Shown: piece by piece, positions 1 through 8,731 of the stretch
Numbering within the stretch: the first letter of the stretch is position 1
Layout of the letters: each line of letters opens with the position of its first letter
Assembly: GCF_006717045.1 (NCBI RefSeq)
Contig: NZ_VFPH01000002.1
Coordinates: 2,170,001-2,234,000 of the forward strand
Source: Pseudonocardia cypriaca
GTDB lineage: Bacteria; Actinomycetota; Actinomycetes; Mycobacteriales; Pseudonocardiaceae
Reading direction: 5' to 3'
DNA length: 64,000 bases
Made by a program: the position numbers and the translations under genes
The notes under the pieces: model-generated
Seen by the model: only the letters and a program-made list of their open reading frames with translations
Told to the model about the DNA's origin: nothing
Database searches by the model: none

Positions 1-1
1 C

Positions 2-299
2 ACGGATTTCGACGACGCGGTGAACATGACCGGCCGCGCGCTGGCTCGGGACCGACGAGTCGAAGTCGGTCGGCGTGTCCAAGGGCGGCGGCGAGTCGGT
101 CGGGCACGGGTCCGGGCGGAGGATCGTGGAGATCCTCGGGAAGAAGAACCAGCTCGCCGACGACGACTACGCCCACATGCGCAAGGTCGTCGGCTACGTC
201 CGGCGACACCTGGCCCAACGACCGTCCGAGGAGGACATCGAGGGCTCCCGCTGGCGCTTCTCCCTGATGAACTGGGGCCATGATCCCCTGAAGCGCTGA
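2..299 (+). pseudogene. DUF3140 family protein, 5' end outside window and frame-disrupted
   Basis: The C-terminal part (from about position 42) reads as a DUF3140 protein: WLGTDESKSVG, a glycine-rich ESVGHGSGRR segment, a DDDYAHMRKVVGYV helix and the closing SLMNWGHDPLKR. The expected upstream part (DFDDAVNMTGRA) is present but in another frame (codons from position 2), so the two halves do not join. The break lies at about 41-44, where family members would have roughly two to three more codons between MTGRAL and WLG. A short deletion between CTGG repeats, or a sequencing error, would explain it. DUF3140 proteins are small actinobacterial proteins of unknown function. The true start is left of the window. 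Confidence 0.7.
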
Positions 300-342
300 A
301 GAGGCACTCCATCCACCCGGCGCCGCCGTGCACACTGGCCGG

Positions 343-1017
343 ATGGAGCCGCCGTCGCCGACCGAGATCGCCCGGCGCCCGGCACCCACCGATCCGCGTC
401 TCGACCTCCTCGCCGGCTCCATCGACCTGCACGAGGGCCGGATCCGGTTCGTGCACCCGCGCAACCCCGCCGCCCTGCTGTACGAGGACGACGTCGCAGC
501 CGACCAGGCCTACCCCCCGTACTGGGCGGAGCTGTGGCCGAGCGGGATCGAGCTGGCCCACGCCGTGTCGGAGCGCGACTGGACCGGGACGCGAGCCGTG
601 GAGCTGGGCTGCGGCCTGGCCCTCCCCGCAGTGGCCGCCGCTCTTGCGGGCGCGCGGGTGCTGGCCACCGACCGATCAGCGGACGCGCTCGCCTTCGCCG
701 CGGTCAACGCCGAGCAGAACGGAGCGAGCATCGAGACCGCCCGCTGCTCGTGGGAGGACCCCGGCGAGCTCGTGGCCGAGGCACCGTTCCAGCTCGTGCT
801 CGCCTCCGACGTCCTGTACGGCCAGCGCAACGTGGACGAGATGCAGGCCCTGCTCCCCCGGCTCGTCGGCGACGGCGGTCAGGTCTGGATCGCCGACCCG
901 GAGCGCCCGCTGACCGGGGAGTTCCTCGCCGCCGCACGCACGCGCTGGGCGTCGGTGGAGACCTCGCCGACCCGGCTGCCGAAGGTCTGGATCCACCGGC
1001 TCACGTGGGCCGGCTGA
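343..1017 (+). CDS. class I SAM-dependent methyltransferase (METTL/ETFB-lysine-methyltransferase-like)
   Basis: A 224-residue Rossmann-fold methyltransferase. Motif I is ELGCG at residues 87-91 and the acidic ribose-binding residue is Asp110 (ATDRS). The segment LASDVLY matches motif IV of the lysine/nicotinamide methyltransferase group that includes ETFB-KMT and METTL proteins. ATG 343 is chosen; an in-frame GTG at 328 would add five residues. The substrate cannot be read from sequence. The gene converges on the flippase and their 3' ends overlap by 17 bases. Confidence 0.8.
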   Translation: MEPPSPTEIARRPAPTDPRLDLLAGSIDLHEGRIRFVHPRNPAALLYEDDVAADQAYPPYWAELWPSGIELAHAVSERDWTGTRAVELGCGLALPAVAAALAGARVLATDRSADALAFAAVNAEQNGASIETARCSWEDPGELVAEAPFQLVLASDVLYGQRNVDEMQALLPRLVGDGGQVWIADPERPLTGEFLAAARTRWASVETSPTRLPKVWIHRLTWAG

Positions 1018-2302
1018 CCCGCTTCCTCGAGATCCAGTAGCCGACCAGGATCGCTGCCGCCACCACCGACTGCCCGACCAGCAGCGCGACGCCCACCCCG
1101 GTGAGCCCGAGCGCGGGCATGAGCACCAGCGCGGGCGGGATGACCAGCACCGCGAGCACCGCGGGCACCCCGATCAGGACGCCTCGTCGCTGCTGCACAC
1201 GGGCGCCGAAGAGGGCCGCCGTGACGATGACGTTCGGCACCGCCGAGAGCGCGGCGAGCGCGAGCAGGGTGGTGCCCGTCGCGGCGTAGTGCGCGCCGAA
1301 GACCGACAGGATCAGCCCCGCGCCCGGGACGATCACGAGCGCGGCGGGCAGGACGAGGGCGAGCGACCGGGTGACCGTGCTGCGCCGGGCGGCGTCCAGC
1401 GCAGCGGGGTCGGTCGCCACGTGCGCCACGAGCGACTGCCCCATCCCGTGCGACACGAGGTAGAGCCCGTACGCGATCGCCCACGCCACACCGAACGTCG
1501 CGGCCTGCTCGGCCCCGAGCGTCACCAGCACGAGCAGCGGCAGCCCGAACTCGACGGCGTTCGTGAACAGCCCGCCGGTCCAGTCGGCCGACACGAACCG
1601 GGCGACGGCGCGGGGACGCACCGGTGACGCCGCGGGCGACTCGCCGGGCACCGGAGCGGGCAGCACCCGCAGCAGGTACGCGGTGATGGCGAGCACGATC
1701 AGCGCGGTGGCCACGATCCAGGAGACGGCGATCGACCCGCCGAACGCGACCATGGCCCCAACCCCGAGCAACGCGATCTTCAGCAGGGAGAAGACCAGGT
1801 TCTCCAGCGGCACGACCGTGGCCCGCTTGACGGCGGTGAGGACGTAGTCCTGGATGACGAACACGGTCCAGATCGGCGTGGACAGCACGAAGAACAGCGC
1901 CAGCGGACCCGCACCGACCGCGCCCTGCAGCTCGGGAGCCCACCATCCGGCGCCGAGCGCGAAGATCCCGCCCGCCAGGGCGGCGGCCACGGCCCCCACG
2001 GCGTAGCAGGTGAGCACCAGGCGCCTGGCCGAGCGCTCCGCAACGGGCACGAAGCGCAGCAGGGCGTTGCCGAGGTTGAGCTGCGCGGCCACGCCGATCA
2101 GCGTCATCGTCGAGATCAGCGTGTTGTTGACGCCGACGACGTCCGGCGGGAACAGCCGGGCGGCCACCACCCAGTAGAGCAGCCCGATGACCGACGTGAG
2201 ACCCGAGCTGAGCACGAGCGCGAGCCCGTCGCGGTGCTGCGGGGCGCTCCAGCCGGCGAGTGCTCCGCGGAGCCGGGACGCGCCCGCGGGAGCGTCAGGC
2301 AT
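1001..2302 (-). CDS. Wzx/MATE-like oligosaccharide flippase
   Basis: About 433 residues, almost entirely hydrophobic, with roughly 12 transmembrane helices. The N-terminal region (LLYWVVAARLFPPDVVGV) is typical of the polysaccharide biosynthesis / lipid-linked oligosaccharide flippase families of the MOP superfamily, which move lipid-linked glycans or other amphiphiles across the membrane. The likely start is ATG 2302, which overlaps the stop of the upstream GMC gene (ATGCCTGA), implying translational coupling; an earlier ATG at 2317 is possible. No glycosyltransferases or polymerase lie nearby, so the substrate is unknown. Confidence 0.75.
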   Translation of the reverse strand: MPDAPAGASRLRGALAGWSAPQHRDGLALVLSSGLTSVIGLLYWVVAARLFPPDVVGVNNTLISTMTLIGVAAQLNLGNALLRFVPVAERSARRLVLTCYAVGAVAAALAGGIFALGAGWWAPELQGAVGAGPLALFFVLSTPIWTVFVIQDYVLTAVKRATVVPLENLVFSLLKIALLGVGAMVAFGGSIAVSWIVATALIVLAITAYLLRVLPAPVPGESPAASPVRPRAVARFVSADWTGGLFTNAVEFGLPLLVLVTLGAEQAATFGVAWAIAYGLYLVSHGMGQSLVAHVATDPAALDAARRSTVTRSLALVLPAALVIVPGAGLILSVFGAHYAATGTTLLALAALSAVPNVIVTAALFGARVQQRRGVLIGVPAVLAVLVIPPALVLMPALGLTGVGVALLVGQSVVAAAILVGYWISRKRVSRPT

Positions 2303-3965
2303 TGCCCGCGGTGTCACCCACCGGGGACGGCACAGCCGGGTACTCCGGCGCGAGCGGGGTGTTGCCGAGGACGATGTCGGCCGCCTTCTCCGCGATCATC
2401 AGCGCGGGAGCGTAGGTGTTGGCGTTGGTGATCGACGGGAACGCGGCGGCGTCGACGACCCGCAGGCCCTCCACGCCGCGCACCCGCATCGTCGCCGGGT
2501 CGAGCACCGCGCCGTCGTCGGCGCCCATCCGCGCGCTGCACGACAGGTGCAGGCCCGTCTGCCCGGTGCGGGTCACCCAGTCCATGATCTCGTCGTCGGT
2601 GCGGACCTCGGCGCCGGGCAGCCACTCGCCGCCGTCGAGCTGCTGCATCGCCTCCTGGGAGAGCAGCTCACGGGCGAGCCGCACGGCGGCCAGCCAGCGC
2701 GAGCGGTCCTCCGGCCCGGAGAGGAAGTTGACCTGCACCGCCGGGTGGGCAGCGGGATCGGCCGACCTGATCTGGACGGATCCGCGGGCCTCGGACCGCA
2801 TCACCTCGACGTGCATCTGGTAGCCGTGCTGGTCGACCGGCATCGATCGCTCCTCGCTCTGCATGGCGAGCGGGGCGAGCACGAAGAACAGGTCGGGGTA
2901 GGACTGCTCCGGCGAGCTGCGGACGAACCCGCCGGCCCGCATCGGGTTCCACGCGCCGGGCCCGCGGCCGAACAGCAGCGCGTCAGCGACGATCTTCGGC
3001 CAGTGCGACTTGCGGCGGACCGCCGCCATCGACACCGGCTGCGTGCAGGTGTGCTGGATGTGCACGGCGAAGTGGTCCTGCAGGGACTGTCCGACACCCG
3101 GGAGGTGCTGCACCACGGGCACCCCGAGCGCCTCCAGGAGCGTCTTGTCGCCGATCCCGGACAGCTGCAGGATCTGCGGCGAGCCGACCGCCCCGGCGGA
3201 CAGCACGACCTCCTTCGCCCGCGCGAGCGTCTCGGTGGCGCCGTGGCGGAACCGCACGCCGACCGCGCGACCGCCCTCGATCTCGACCTTCGTGACCAGC
3301 ACCCGTGTGCGGACGTCGAGGTTGGCGCGCCCGCGCACCGGCCACAAGTACGCCCGGGACGCCGACTCCCGCCTGCCGCCACGCACACCCTGGTCGAGCG
3401 GCGCGAAGCCCTCCTGCTCGGAGCCGTTGGTGTCGTTCAGGACCCGGTAACCCGCCTGCGCTGCCGCCGCGAAGAACGCCTCGAAGATCGGCCCCTCGGT
3501 CGGGCTCGGCGCGATGGTGTGCGGGCCGCTGCGACCGCGGAACGCGTCCTCCGCCGGACCGACCCGCCGTTCCAGCCTGCGGAAGTAGGGCAGGCAGTGT
3601 GCGTAGTCCCACTCGTCGGTGCCGGTCTCCTGCCCCCACCGGTCGTAGTCGGCCCGGTTGCCCCGGGTGTAGAGCATCCCGTTGATGCTGGTGGAGCCGC
3701 CGAGGATCTTGCCGCGGGGGTGCCCGAGCCGCCTGCCCTGCAGCAGCGGCTCCGGCTCGCCCTCGTAGCGCCAGTCGTGCGCCGGGCTGCCGACCGGCAT
3801 GCCCATCGCGAGCGGCAGGTGAACGGCGAGGTCCCACCAGTAGTCCGGCCGTCCCGCTTCCAGGAGCAGCACCTTGGTGTCGGGGTCGGCGCTCAGCCGA
3901 TTGGCGAGCACGCATCCAGCCGCCCCGCCGCCCACGATCACGAAGTCGTACATCTGCTCGGACAT
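2295..3965 (-). CDS. GMC family FAD oxidoreductase (choline-dehydrogenase-like)
   Basis: A 556-residue flavoprotein with the N-terminal dinucleotide-binding motif VGGGAAGCVLANRL followed by LLLEAG, the GMC signature GGSTSINGMLYTRGN, and the C-terminal active site. The catalytic His lies in LHLSCSARMG and the second residue is Asn in ITNANTYAP. These are the hallmarks of alcohol/choline dehydrogenase-type GMC enzymes that oxidise a primary or secondary alcohol. It precedes and overlaps the flippase gene. A second GMC gene (16754-18346) is a diverged relative. The alcohol substrate cannot be inferred. Confidence 0.88.
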   Translation of the reverse strand: MSEQMYDFVIVGGGAAGCVLANRLSADPDTKVLLLEAGRPDYWWDLAVHLPLAMGMPVGSPAHDWRYEGEPEPLLQGRRLGHPRGKILGGSTSINGMLYTRGNRADYDRWGQETGTDEWDYAHCLPYFRRLERRVGPAEDAFRGRSGPHTIAPSPTEGPIFEAFFAAAAQAGYRVLNDTNGSEQEGFAPLDQGVRGGRRESASRAYLWPVRGRANLDVRTRVLVTKVEIEGGRAVGVRFRHGATETLARAKEVVLSAGAVGSPQILQLSGIGDKTLLEALGVPVVQHLPGVGQSLQDHFAVHIQHTCTQPVSMAAVRRKSHWPKIVADALLFGRGPGAWNPMRAGGFVRSSPEQSYPDLFFVLAPLAMQSEERSMPVDQHGYQMHVEVMRSEARGSVQIRSADPAAHPAVQVNFLSGPEDRSRWLAAVRLARELLSQEAMQQLDGGEWLPGAEVRTDDEIMDWVTRTGQTGLHLSCSARMGADDGAVLDPATMRVRGVEGLRVVDAAAFPSITNANTYAPALMIAEKAADIVLGNTPLAPEYPAVPSPVGDTAGNA

Positions 3966-4327
3966 GCGGGCTTCACACCTCGGGTTCAGCTGTCATCCGG
4001 TGGACGGCGGCCAGGCTAGCCCCGAAGCCTGAAAGCAAACTGTGAGTGACGGATGACGGAACGCTCGCCGACACCGTCGTGTCACGGGGTCGAATGTGCC
4101 CCACGTCACATGAATCCCGTTCGGACACCGCCCAGATCGAGGAGCGGCGCACCCTGCTGCGCCACCTCGACGACCTGCCCGCCGCGCGCGTCGCCTACCG
4201 CCGAGCACGTGACCGAGGCCGCCCCCCGGTCCGAGCAGCGCCCGGCTGCCTACGAGTCGTCAGACAGGTCTGGCCCATCGGTCCGACAGGTGTGATCATC
4301 GATTCCTCCTCGGAGGAGGTAGCGCTC
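3966..4327. other. intergenic region without a convincing gene
   Basis: 362 bases between divergent genes (GMC on minus, permease on plus). The permease frame is open upstream to 4046, but the predicted residues there look like random GC-rich translation and a strong ribosome site sits just before ATG 4328, so I do not extend the gene. The region presumably carries promoters in both directions; no clear -35/-10 pair stands out. Confidence 0.5.
4305..4320 (+). promoter_or_regulatory. ribosome binding site within a perfect hairpin before the permease
   Basis: The sequence CCTCCT-CGG-AGGAGG forms a six-base-pair stem with a three-base loop. The 3' arm is the Shine-Dalgarno sequence of the permease, eight bases before ATG 4328. 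In RNA the site would be paired, so translation could depend on melting or on a bound factor. The structure is read directly; regulation is inference. Confidence 0.5.
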
Positions 4328-5737
4328 ATGACCGACCACGAAGGCACCGGCTTCATCAAGGCCCTCGGACGCTGGGACACCCTGGCCGTGGGATTCGGAG
4401 CGATGATCGGCTTCGGCTGGGTCGTGCTCACGGGCGGCTGGCTCGAGGACGCCGGCACGCTCGGCGCCGCGCTCGCGTTCGTCGTGGGCGGCCTGATCAT
4501 GACGCTCGTCGGGCTGGCCTACGCGGAGCTGGTCTCCGCGATGCCGAAGGCGGGAGGTGAGCACAACTACGCGCTGCGCGCCCTCGGCTCCCGGCCGGCC
4601 TTCGTCACATCGTGGGCGATCGTGCTCGGGTACGTCTCGGTGGTCGCGTTCGAAGCCGTCGCGCTGCCGCAGACCGTGCTCTACCTCGCCCCGGACATGC
4701 TCGCCGGGCGGCTGTGGTCCGTGGCCGGCTACGACGTGTACGCGACGTGGGCGCTGGTCGGGATCGCCGGCGCGGTCCTGATCACGTGGATCAACTACAT
4801 CGGCATCCGCCCGGCCAGCGTCGCGCAGACCATCGCCGTCGCGTTCCTGATCGCGGTCGGTCTCGTCCTGCTCACCGGCGCGTTCGTGGGCGGCGAGACC
4901 AGGCACCTCGAACCGTGGTTCACCGGCGGGCTGGCCGGGTTCGTCGGGGTGCTCGTCGCCACCCCCTTCCTGTTCGTCGGCTTCGACGTGATCCCGCAGT
5001 CGGCGGAGGAGATCAACCTGCCGCAGCGGCAGGTCGGCAAGCTGCTCGTGGTCTCCGTCCTCATGGCGACCGTGTTCTACATCGTGGTCGTCCTCAGCGT
5101 CGCCTCCGCGCTCCCGCACAGCGAGCTGGCGGCGGCCGAGCTGGCCACGGCCGACGGGATGACCGCCCTGTGGGACAGCCCGACGATGGGCACCCTGCTC
5201 ATCCTCGGTGGCATCGCGGGCATCCTCACCAGCTGGAACGGGTTCCTCATCGGCGCGAGCCGCATCCTCTACGCCATGGCCGAATCGGGCATGCTCCCCC
5301 GCTGGCTCGCCTACCTGCACCCGCGCTACCGCACGCCGACGCACGCGCTGCTGGTGATCGGTGGCCTGTCGGTCATCGCCCCCCTGTTCGGGCGGCAGAT
5401 GCTGGTGTGGCTCGTCGACGCGGGCGGGGTCAACATCGTGATCGCCTTCTTCCTCGTCTCCCTGTCGTTCATCGTGCTGCGCCGCCGCGAGCCGGACATG
5501 CCTCGGCCCTTCCGCGTGCCGGCCGGTCCGGTGATCGGCTGGGCCGCCGCCGGGCTGAGCCTCGTGCTCGCGGTGCTGTACCTGCCCGGTATGCCGGCGG
5601 CGCTCGCCTGGCCGGCGGAGTGGCTGATCGTCGGCCTCTGGTGGGTGGCCGGCCTGTGGTTCGTGCTGCGGCTGCCTCGGATCGCCGCCGGACCGGACGC
5701 GGAGGAACAGCTCATCGCCGCGACGGGGAAGAGATGA
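4328..5737 (+). CDS. APC superfamily amino acid permease
   Basis: 469 residues with about 12 membrane helices. The first helix contains GFGAMIGFGWVVLTGGWL, the glycine-rich helix-1 motif of amino acid/polyamine/organocation transporters, followed by an AYAELVSAMPKAGGEHNY segment typical of helix 2. The start ATG 4328 has a strong GGAGGAGG site. The stop overlaps the next start (ATGA at 5734-5737), placing it first in a three-gene operon with a methyltransferase and a PheC-like lipoprotein. An aromatic or cationic amino acid is a plausible substrate given the neighbours, but the sequence does not prove it. Confidence 0.85.
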   Translation: MTDHEGTGFIKALGRWDTLAVGFGAMIGFGWVVLTGGWLEDAGTLGAALAFVVGGLIMTLVGLAYAELVSAMPKAGGEHNYALRALGSRPAFVTSWAIVLGYVSVVAFEAVALPQTVLYLAPDMLAGRLWSVAGYDVYATWALVGIAGAVLITWINYIGIRPASVAQTIAVAFLIAVGLVLLTGAFVGGETRHLEPWFTGGLAGFVGVLVATPFLFVGFDVIPQSAEEINLPQRQVGKLLVVSVLMATVFYIVVVLSVASALPHSELAAAELATADGMTALWDSPTMGTLLILGGIAGILTSWNGFLIGASRILYAMAESGMLPRWLAYLHPRYRTPTHALLVIGGLSVIAPLFGRQMLVWLVDAGGVNIVIAFFLVSLSFIVLRRREPDMPRPFRVPAGPVIGWAAAGLSLVLAVLYLPGMPAALAWPAEWLIVGLWWVAGLWFVLRLPRIAAGPDAEEQLIAATGKR

Positions 5738-6576
5738 CCGAGATCGACCCGTCCAACGCCGACGCCGCCACCGCGTGGGACGGCCCCACCGGGGAGTTCT
5801 GGGCCGACAACGCCGACCTGTTCGACGCGGGCGTCGCCCGCTACCTGCAGCCGTTCCTGGACGCAGCGGCGATCAAACCCACCATGCAGGTGCTCGACGT
5901 CGGCTGCGGCAACGGGCTGACCACTCGCGAGGCGGCCCGGCGGGCGGCCGGCGCCACCGGGGTGGACCTGTCCGCTCGGATGCTCGACACCGCCCGCAGG
6001 CGGGCCGCTGTCGAGGGCGTCGCGAACGTCTCGTTCGTGCAGGCCGACGTGCAGGTCGCCGACCTCGGTGAGGCCCGCTACGACCGGATCATCAGCCGCA
6101 ACGGCGTGATGTTCTTCGGCGATCCCGTCGCCGCCTTCGCCAACCTCGCCCGCGCCCTGAAGCCCGACGGCCGGATGGTGCTGCTGGTCTGGCAGGACAT
6201 GGGGTCGAACCCGTGGCTCACGGCGTTCCGCCGGGCGGTTGCCGTCGGCCGGGACCTGCCGATGCCGCCGCCCGACGGCCCAGGACCGTTCGCACTCGGC
6301 GACCCCGGCCGCGTACGCACCCTGCTGACGGCAGCGGGCTTCGCCGAGCCGCAGCTGCAGGGCGTCAGCGAGCCGATGTACTACGGCCCGGACGTGCCCG
6401 CCGCCCAGCGGTACGTGGCGGCGCTGCTCGGCGGCCTGCTCACCGAGCTCGACGACGCTGGCCGAGCCGAGGGAGAGGCCGCCCTGCGCAGGACGCTCGA
6501 GGAGCACGTCGGACCCGACGGGGTGACGTACCCCTCGGCGATGTGGATCATCACCGCACGCCGCGCCACGTCATGA
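5734..6576 (+). CDS. class I SAM-dependent methyltransferase (UbiE/type 11-like)
   Basis: 280 residues. Motif I is VLDVGCGNGLTT, followed by the acidic post-I residue in GVDLSARML and a motif near FVQADVQ. The C-terminal half contains VAAFANLARALKPDGRMVLLVWQ, as in small-molecule type 11 methyltransferases. The ATG overlaps the permease stop by four bases and its own stop overlaps the next start by four bases, so it is the middle gene of a coupled operon. It may methylate an amino acid or a derivative handled by its neighbours; this is inference. Confidence 0.85.
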   Translation: MTEIDPSNADAATAWDGPTGEFWADNADLFDAGVARYLQPFLDAAAIKPTMQVLDVGCGNGLTTREAARRAAGATGVDLSARMLDTARRRAAVEGVANVSFVQADVQVADLGEARYDRIISRNGVMFFGDPVAAFANLARALKPDGRMVLLVWQDMGSNPWLTAFRRAVAVGRDLPMPPPDGPGPFALGDPGRVRTLLTAAGFAEPQLQGVSEPMYYGPDVPAAQRYVAALLGGLLTELDDAGRAEGEAALRRTLEEHVGPDGVTYPSAMWIITARRATS

Positions 6577-7367
6577 TCGCCCGGATCGTCGCGGGCGCGG
6601 TCGCCGCGGTGGCGCTCGTCGCCGGGTGCTCGACGGAGCCCCGACCCGAGCCGGCCCCCGCGCAGAGCGTGCTCGACGCCGTGCTCGCGAACGGCGAGGT
6701 CAAGGTCTGCAGCACCGGCGACTACCGCCCCTTCACCCACCTCGACGAGGCCACCGGGCAGTGGACCGGCATCGACGTCGACATGGCCGGCGACCTGGCC
6801 GCGAATCTCGGCGTGCGGCTCACGCTCGTGAAGACCACGTGGGGCACGCTCGTGGACGACCTCGGCAGGACCTGCGACATCGCGATGGGCGGCATCTCCG
6901 TCACCACCGACCGCGCGAAGCGCGCGTTCTACAGCGACCCCTACCTCGTGGACGGCAAGACGCCGATCACGCGCTGCGAGAACGTGGCCCGGTTCCAGAC
7001 CCTGGAGCAGATCAACCAGCCCGGGGTGCGGGCGGTGGTCAACCCCGGCGGCACGAACGAGAAGTTCGCCGACGCCAACCTGACGCGGGCCACCATCGTC
7101 CGGCACCCCGACAACAACACGATCTTCGAGGAGATCCTGGCCGGCCGAGCGGACCTGATGATCACCGACGCCACCGAGACCCGCTGGCAACAGCAGCAGC
7201 ACCCCGAGCTGTGCGCGGTGCACCCCGAGGCGCCGTTCACGTTCTCCGAGAAGGCGTACCTGCTGCCCCGGGGCGACGTCGTGCTGAAGGAATGGGTTGA
7301 CGGCTGGCTGCGCATCGCGCAGAACGACGGCACGTACGCCCGCTTCGCGCAGCCGCACCTCGGGTGA
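6573..7367 (+). CDS. pheC: cyclohexadienyl dehydratase (PheC)-like lipoprotein of the solute-binding fold
   Basis: 264 residues with a lipoprotein signal (LVAGC, Cys19) and a periplasmic-binding-protein type 2 fold. It resembles Pseudomonas PheC, the periplasmic prephenate/arogenate dehydratase, more than amino acid binding proteins: VCSTGDYRPF, FQTLEQINQPGV (141-152), NPGGTNEKF (157-165) and HPELCAVHP are shared with PheC from memory. Glu202 in TDATETR aligns with the Glu proposed as the PheC catalytic acid. If active, it would make phenylpyruvate or phenylalanine from prephenate or arogenate outside the membrane. The alternative is a plain amino acid receptor for the APC permease operon. 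It is the last gene of the operon; ATG 6573 overlaps the upstream stop. Confidence 0.75.
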   Translation: MIARIVAGAVAAVALVAGCSTEPRPEPAPAQSVLDAVLANGEVKVCSTGDYRPFTHLDEATGQWTGIDVDMAGDLAANLGVRLTLVKTTWGTLVDDLGRTCDIAMGGISVTTDRAKRAFYSDPYLVDGKTPITRCENVARFQTLEQINQPGVRAVVNPGGTNEKFADANLTRATIVRHPDNNTIFEEILAGRADLMITDATETRWQQQQHPELCAVHPEAPFTFSEKAYLLPRGDVVLKEWVDGWLRIAQNDGTYARFAQPHLG

Positions 7368-7370
7368 GGC

Positions 7371-8030
7371 TCAGACGCTGCGCAGCACCGAGACGATGAT
7401 GCCCAGCACCGCGGCCTCGTCGCCGTCGATCACCTCGTACGCGGGGTTGCGCGGCTCGAGGTACACGTGGCCGTTCCGGCGGCGGTACACCTTCACGGTG
7501 GCCTCGCCGTCGATCATCGCGGCCACGATCTGACCCGAGTAGGCCTCGGACTGCTGCCGCACCACCACCGTGTCGCCGTCGCAGATCGCGGCGTCGATCA
7601 TGGAGTCGCCGCGGACGCGGAGGGCGAAGACGTTGCCGCGCCCGGCGAGCTCGCGAGGCAGGGTCAGGACGTCGTCGACGTGCTCCTCCGCCAGGATCGG
7701 GGTGCCGGCGGCGATGTCGCCGACCACGGGCACGGACACCGAGTCGCCCGCGTCCCGCGCCTGCGGCTCGTGCAGGAAGGCCCGCACGTCGATCGGCCGG
7801 GCCACGGTGGCGCCCCGCCGCAGGAACCCCTTCTCCTCCAGGCTCGCGAGGTGCTTCGACACCGACGACGGCGAGCGCAGCCCCACCGCGTCACCGATCT
7901 CCCGCGTGCTGGGCGCATACCCGTACCGGACCACCCAGTCCCGGATCGCGAGCAGGATCCGCTGCTGCCGCAATGGCAACGAGGCGGCATCCAGCAGCTC
8001 GAACATTTCCAGGTCATCGGTGACGGACAC
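7371..8030 (-). CDS. lexA: LexA-family repressor (winged helix plus S24 protease)
   Basis: 219 residues from GTG 8030 (an upstream ATG at 8126 would add a poor-quality extension). The N-terminal winged helix reads GYAPSTREIGDAVGLRSPSS. The self-cleavage bond is Ala108-Gly109 (DIAAG), and the S24 catalytic dyad is Ser143 (GDSM) and Lys180 (VKVY). All LexA residues needed for RecA-stimulated autocleavage are present. Neighbours are a nitroreductase rather than the usual SOS loci, and some actinomycetes carry extra lexA copies, so it may be a paralogue. I see no canonical SOS box just upstream. Confidence 0.8.
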   Translation of the reverse strand: MSVTDDLEMFELLDAASLPLRQQRILLAIRDWVVRYGYAPSTREIGDAVGLRSPSSVSKHLASLEEKGFLRRGATVARPIDVRAFLHEPQARDAGDSVSVPVVGDIAAGTPILAEEHVDDVLTLPRELAGRGNVFALRVRGDSMIDAAICDGDTVVVRQQSEAYSGQIVAAMIDGEATVKVYRRRNGHVYLEPRNPAYEVIDGDEAAVLGIIVSVLRSV

Positions 8031-8106
8031 CCGCGAATGATAGAGGCACCCCGCGGAGCCCCGATGGAGCTGCTGGCCGAGTGACCGGATGGGAACGGGG
8101 AACTGC

Positions 8107-8712
8107 TCACACCTGCCAATGACCACGGTGCACCACGTCGGCCACCGAGCGGCGGCCGCGCCGCAGCGAGGGGGAGCGCCTGTCGTCCTTTCCCTCGTAG
8201 CCGACGGATATGCAACCGATCGGGCGGTATTCCGCCGGCACCCCGAATTCCTCCCGGAAGCCGGCGGTCCGGTCGGGCGGAATACCGAAGAAGCACGCGC
8301 CGAGGCCCTCGTCCACCGCGGTGAGCAGCATGAGCAGGGCGGCCATCCCCGTGTCGATGTCCCAGTAGGGCACGGGCCAGCGCCGCTCGTCGCGGTCGGA
8401 CCACCCCTTGTCCGGCTCGGCGTAGCGATCCAGGTACGCCGCCTTGTGCGAGAGCGGCACGATCAGCAGCGGCGCGCGCCGCATCCGGCTGAGCCAACGG
8501 TCGGGCGCGCCGTCACCGGCGGTCGCCGCCCAGAACCGGTCCCGCTCCTCGGGGGACTCCAGCACCAGGAACGCCCACCCCTGGCTGAACCCCGCCGACG
8601 GCGCCCGGATCGCGTGCGCGAGCAGCCGCTCCCGCACCTCGGGTGGCACCGGACGGTCGGGGTCGTAGTCCCGGACCATGCGCCGGCGGCGCACGACGTC
8701 TGCAAACTCCAC
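8107..8712 (-). CDS. nitroreductase family FMN protein
   Basis: 201 residues. The N-terminus MEFADVVRRRRMVRDYDPDRPVPPE is the usual opening of FMN nitroreductases, with the conserved RR.VR.Y pattern that binds FMN phosphate, then APSAGFSQGWAFLVL. Near the C-terminus GLGACFFGIPP matches the conserved second FMN segment. Likely NAD(P)H-dependent reduction of nitro compounds, quinones or a related cofactor role; the exact substrate is unknown. It lies 76 bases upstream of lexA on the same strand and may share a transcript. A palindrome is placed before it. Confidence 0.85.
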   Translation of the reverse strand: MEFADVVRRRRMVRDYDPDRPVPPEVRERLLAHAIRAPSAGFSQGWAFLVLESPEERDRFWAATAGDGAPDRWLSRMRRAPLLIVPLSHKAAYLDRYAEPDKGWSDRDERRWPVPYWDIDTGMAALLMLLTAVDEGLGACFFGIPPDRTAGFREEFGVPAEYRPIGCISVGYEGKDDRRSPSLRRGRRSVADVVHRGHWQV

Positions 8713-8731
8713 AGCGGAACACTGCCCGATA

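Noticed and set aside
4046..4327. N-terminal extension of the permease
   Set aside because: No conserved residues, and a strong ribosome site precedes ATG 4328.
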